A stretch of DNA of 5,707 bases, taken from positions 1-5,707 of the forward strand of contig NZER01000062.1 in NCBI GenBank assembly GCA_002690445.1. The letters run 5' to 3'. Numbering within the stretch: position 1 is the first letter of the stretch; every line of letters begins with the position of its first letter. Below are positions 4,451-5,707 of this stretch, one piece after another. A program made the translations under genes and the position numbers. Source of the DNA: Candidatus Pacearchaeota archaeon (lineage in GTDB: Archaea; Nanoarchaeota; Nanoarchaeia; Pacearchaeales; GW2011-AR1). The notes below the pieces were generated by a model. It was not told the DNA's origin and did not search any database. It saw only the letters and a list, made by a program, of their open reading frames with translations.

Positions 4451-5707
4451 ATGCCAAGATTAAAACCGGAAGATATTATCGACAAGGTAGACGCGCACCA
4501 TGACGACACCCGCACACTGCGGGACCGCATGGATGCCGACCACGTACTGTATAAGCTGGATCCCTACGATGCAGGGGACGGCTACCAGTCGTATACCAGT
4601 AACGAACCGCAGACCTATGCCGACAAGATAGTGGCATGGATGACGTCTGCCGATCTGGTAATCAGGATTCCCCCGAATGGTAACCCCAGAAATACACGGG
4701 ATATCAATAACGATAAAGAAAGATTTATCATAGGAGCCATAAAGTCAGCAGACGATAGACTGGTCAATAGACTGGTTCCCACGCTGAAGGACCAACTGGC
4801 TTGGTATATCACCCTGCGCGGGTGGTATGCAGGCAGGGCCATGCTTACCAAGGATAGCAGCGGCACCACGATAATAGACGTTACTCCTTGGGACCCGATG
4901 CACACCCACTGGGGCGTAGGAGAGAACGGACTGGCATGGGCGTGCTACAGGATTAAGAAAACAAAGGACGAGATTGAATCACAGTATGGCATCAGGCTGG
5001 GGGAAGGCACTAGGGTCGGTGACGATGACGGCATATATGTATATGACTATTACGACACCGAGCACAACACGGTGGTTATTCCCGGCAGGATCGTAAAGAA
5101 ACGCACCCCTCACGGTATCAACGGCAAGGTCCCCGTGTTTATCGGTCCTGTCGGATCATCACCGCTGGTGCAGTCTATGGCGTGGTCGTCTATCGAGGAC
5201 ACGCTCGAGGACTACGGTGAGTCAGTATTCAAGTCTACTAGGGATTTATATGACAAGCACAACCTGATGATGAGCGTCATGCTTGAGATGACCGCAAGGT
5301 CACGCAAGCAGGGACTCAAGGTACGCAGCCGTGACGGCACAAAGACCCTTGAGGAAGACCCATACAAGGAAGGAACCGAGATTTCACTGGGTCAGGGAGA
5401 GGACATTGAGCCGCTGGGACTCATGGAAGTTGCGCGTGAGACGGGCGCATACATGGGACTGGTGTCAGGAGAGCTACAGAGAGGCTCCCTGCCCCACACC
5501 GTATACGGCGAGATACCATTCCAGCTATCAGGATTCGCTATCAACACGCTCCGTCAGGGCGTGGAATCAGTATTAGTACCCAGAGTTCAGGCGATGCAGA
5601 GGGCGTATATCCAGATAGCTAACCTGCTATGCGACCAGTACATGACAGGTGCATTCAAGGCGGTAGAGCTTTCAGGTATGGACAACAACAGGATGTACTT
5701 CTCGGAG
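4451..5707 (+). CDS. Phage portal protein (incomplete, runs off the right edge)
   Basis: The frame is open from ATG 4451 to the last base, giving 419 residues with the C-terminus missing. Portal proteins form the twelve-subunit ring at one capsid vertex through which TerL pumps DNA and to which the tail attaches. Supporting features are the position directly after terL, an N-terminal region with YADKIVAWMTSADLVIRIP (56-74), a wing-like segment IIDVTPWDPMHTHWG (141-155) of the kind seen in many portals, a long helical middle (243-285), and a late VYGEIPFQLSGFAINTLRQG segment (351-370). I see no nuclease or protease motifs. TGA of terL and this ATG are separated by one base, and the ribosome binding site is weak (AAGAG at about 4437-4442), which suggests coupling to terL translation. 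Portals diverge strongly, so the name rests partly on gene order. Confidence 0.77.
   Translation, partial: MPRLKPEDIIDKVDAHHDDTRTLRDRMDADHVLYKLDPYDAGDGYQSYTSNEPQTYADKIVAWMTSADLVIRIPPNGNPRNTRDINNDKERFIIGAIKSADDRLVNRLVPTLKDQLAWYITLRGWYAGRAMLTKDSSGTTIIDVTPWDPMHTHWGVGENGLAWACYRIKKTKDEIESQYGIRLGEGTRVGDDDGIYVYDYYDTEHNTVVIPGRIVKKRTPHGINGKVPVFIGPVGSSPLVQSMAWSSIEDTLEDYGESVFKSTRDLYDKHNLMMSVMLEMTARSRKQGLKVRSRDGTKTLEEDPYKEGTEISLGQGEDIEPLGLMEVARETGAYMGLVSGELQRGSLPHTVYGEIPFQLSGFAINTLRQGVESVLVPRVQAMQRAYIQIANLLCDQYMTGAFKAVELSGMDNNRMYFSE

Noticed and set aside
4168..4530. Minus-strand ORFs opposite terL and portal
   Set aside because: They are antisense to clear packaging genes and have low-complexity Ser/Leu compositions typical of shadow frames.
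5331..5576. Plus-strand ORF of 81 codons inside the portal region
   Set aside because: It is an alternative frame inside the open portal frame, which runs uninterrupted from 4451 to the end.

Overview
The window looks like part of a tailed double-stranded DNA phage (Caudoviricetes) or a prophage. The right-hand 3.3 kb is a rightward packaging module in the usual order: small helix-turn-helix (HTH) protein, small terminase subunit, large terminase subunit, portal protein. The portal gene runs off the right edge. I cannot name the host. Purine-rich ribosome binding sites with ATG, GTG and TTG starts show only bacterial-type translation.

Left part (about 1-1527, minus strand): a MoxR/CobS-like AAA+ ATPase with an unusual Cys/His-bearing C-terminal extension. 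It is followed 29 bases downstream by the first 55 codons of an unidentified gene that leaves the window. These genes read leftward, away from the packaging genes, and are richer in GCGC/CGCG words than the rightward genes.

Middle (1528-2428): about 900 bases with no confident gene. On the left flank is a chain of three doubtful minus-strand ORFs (87, 18 and 28 codons), the first containing a CG-alternating block. The centre (2012-2325) is the most unusual part of the window. Fifteen CATGT words lie in two clusters on either side of a nested inverted repeat (2129-2186), with an AT-rich 10-base tandem repeat and 10-15-base palindromic or repeated variants such as TTACATGTAA and CATGTAATTTACACG. 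It resembles a multi-site protein-binding region: a replication origin, a packaging site or a shared control region of the two divergent modules. Its right edge (2338-2428) carries promoter-like hexamers, a perfect 13-base palindrome and a possible 17-codon leader ORF with a good ribosome binding site.

Right part (2429-5707, plus strand): the HTH gene overlaps terS by 32 bases, terS overlaps terL by 53 bases, and terL and portal are one base apart. This suggests one co-transcribed, translationally coupled unit. TerS would bind the packaging site, TerL would cut and translocate DNA using ATP, and the portal is the channel in the capsid vertex. The HTH protein may regulate the module or assist packaging. 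Protein identities rest on motif reading only; no database search was possible.
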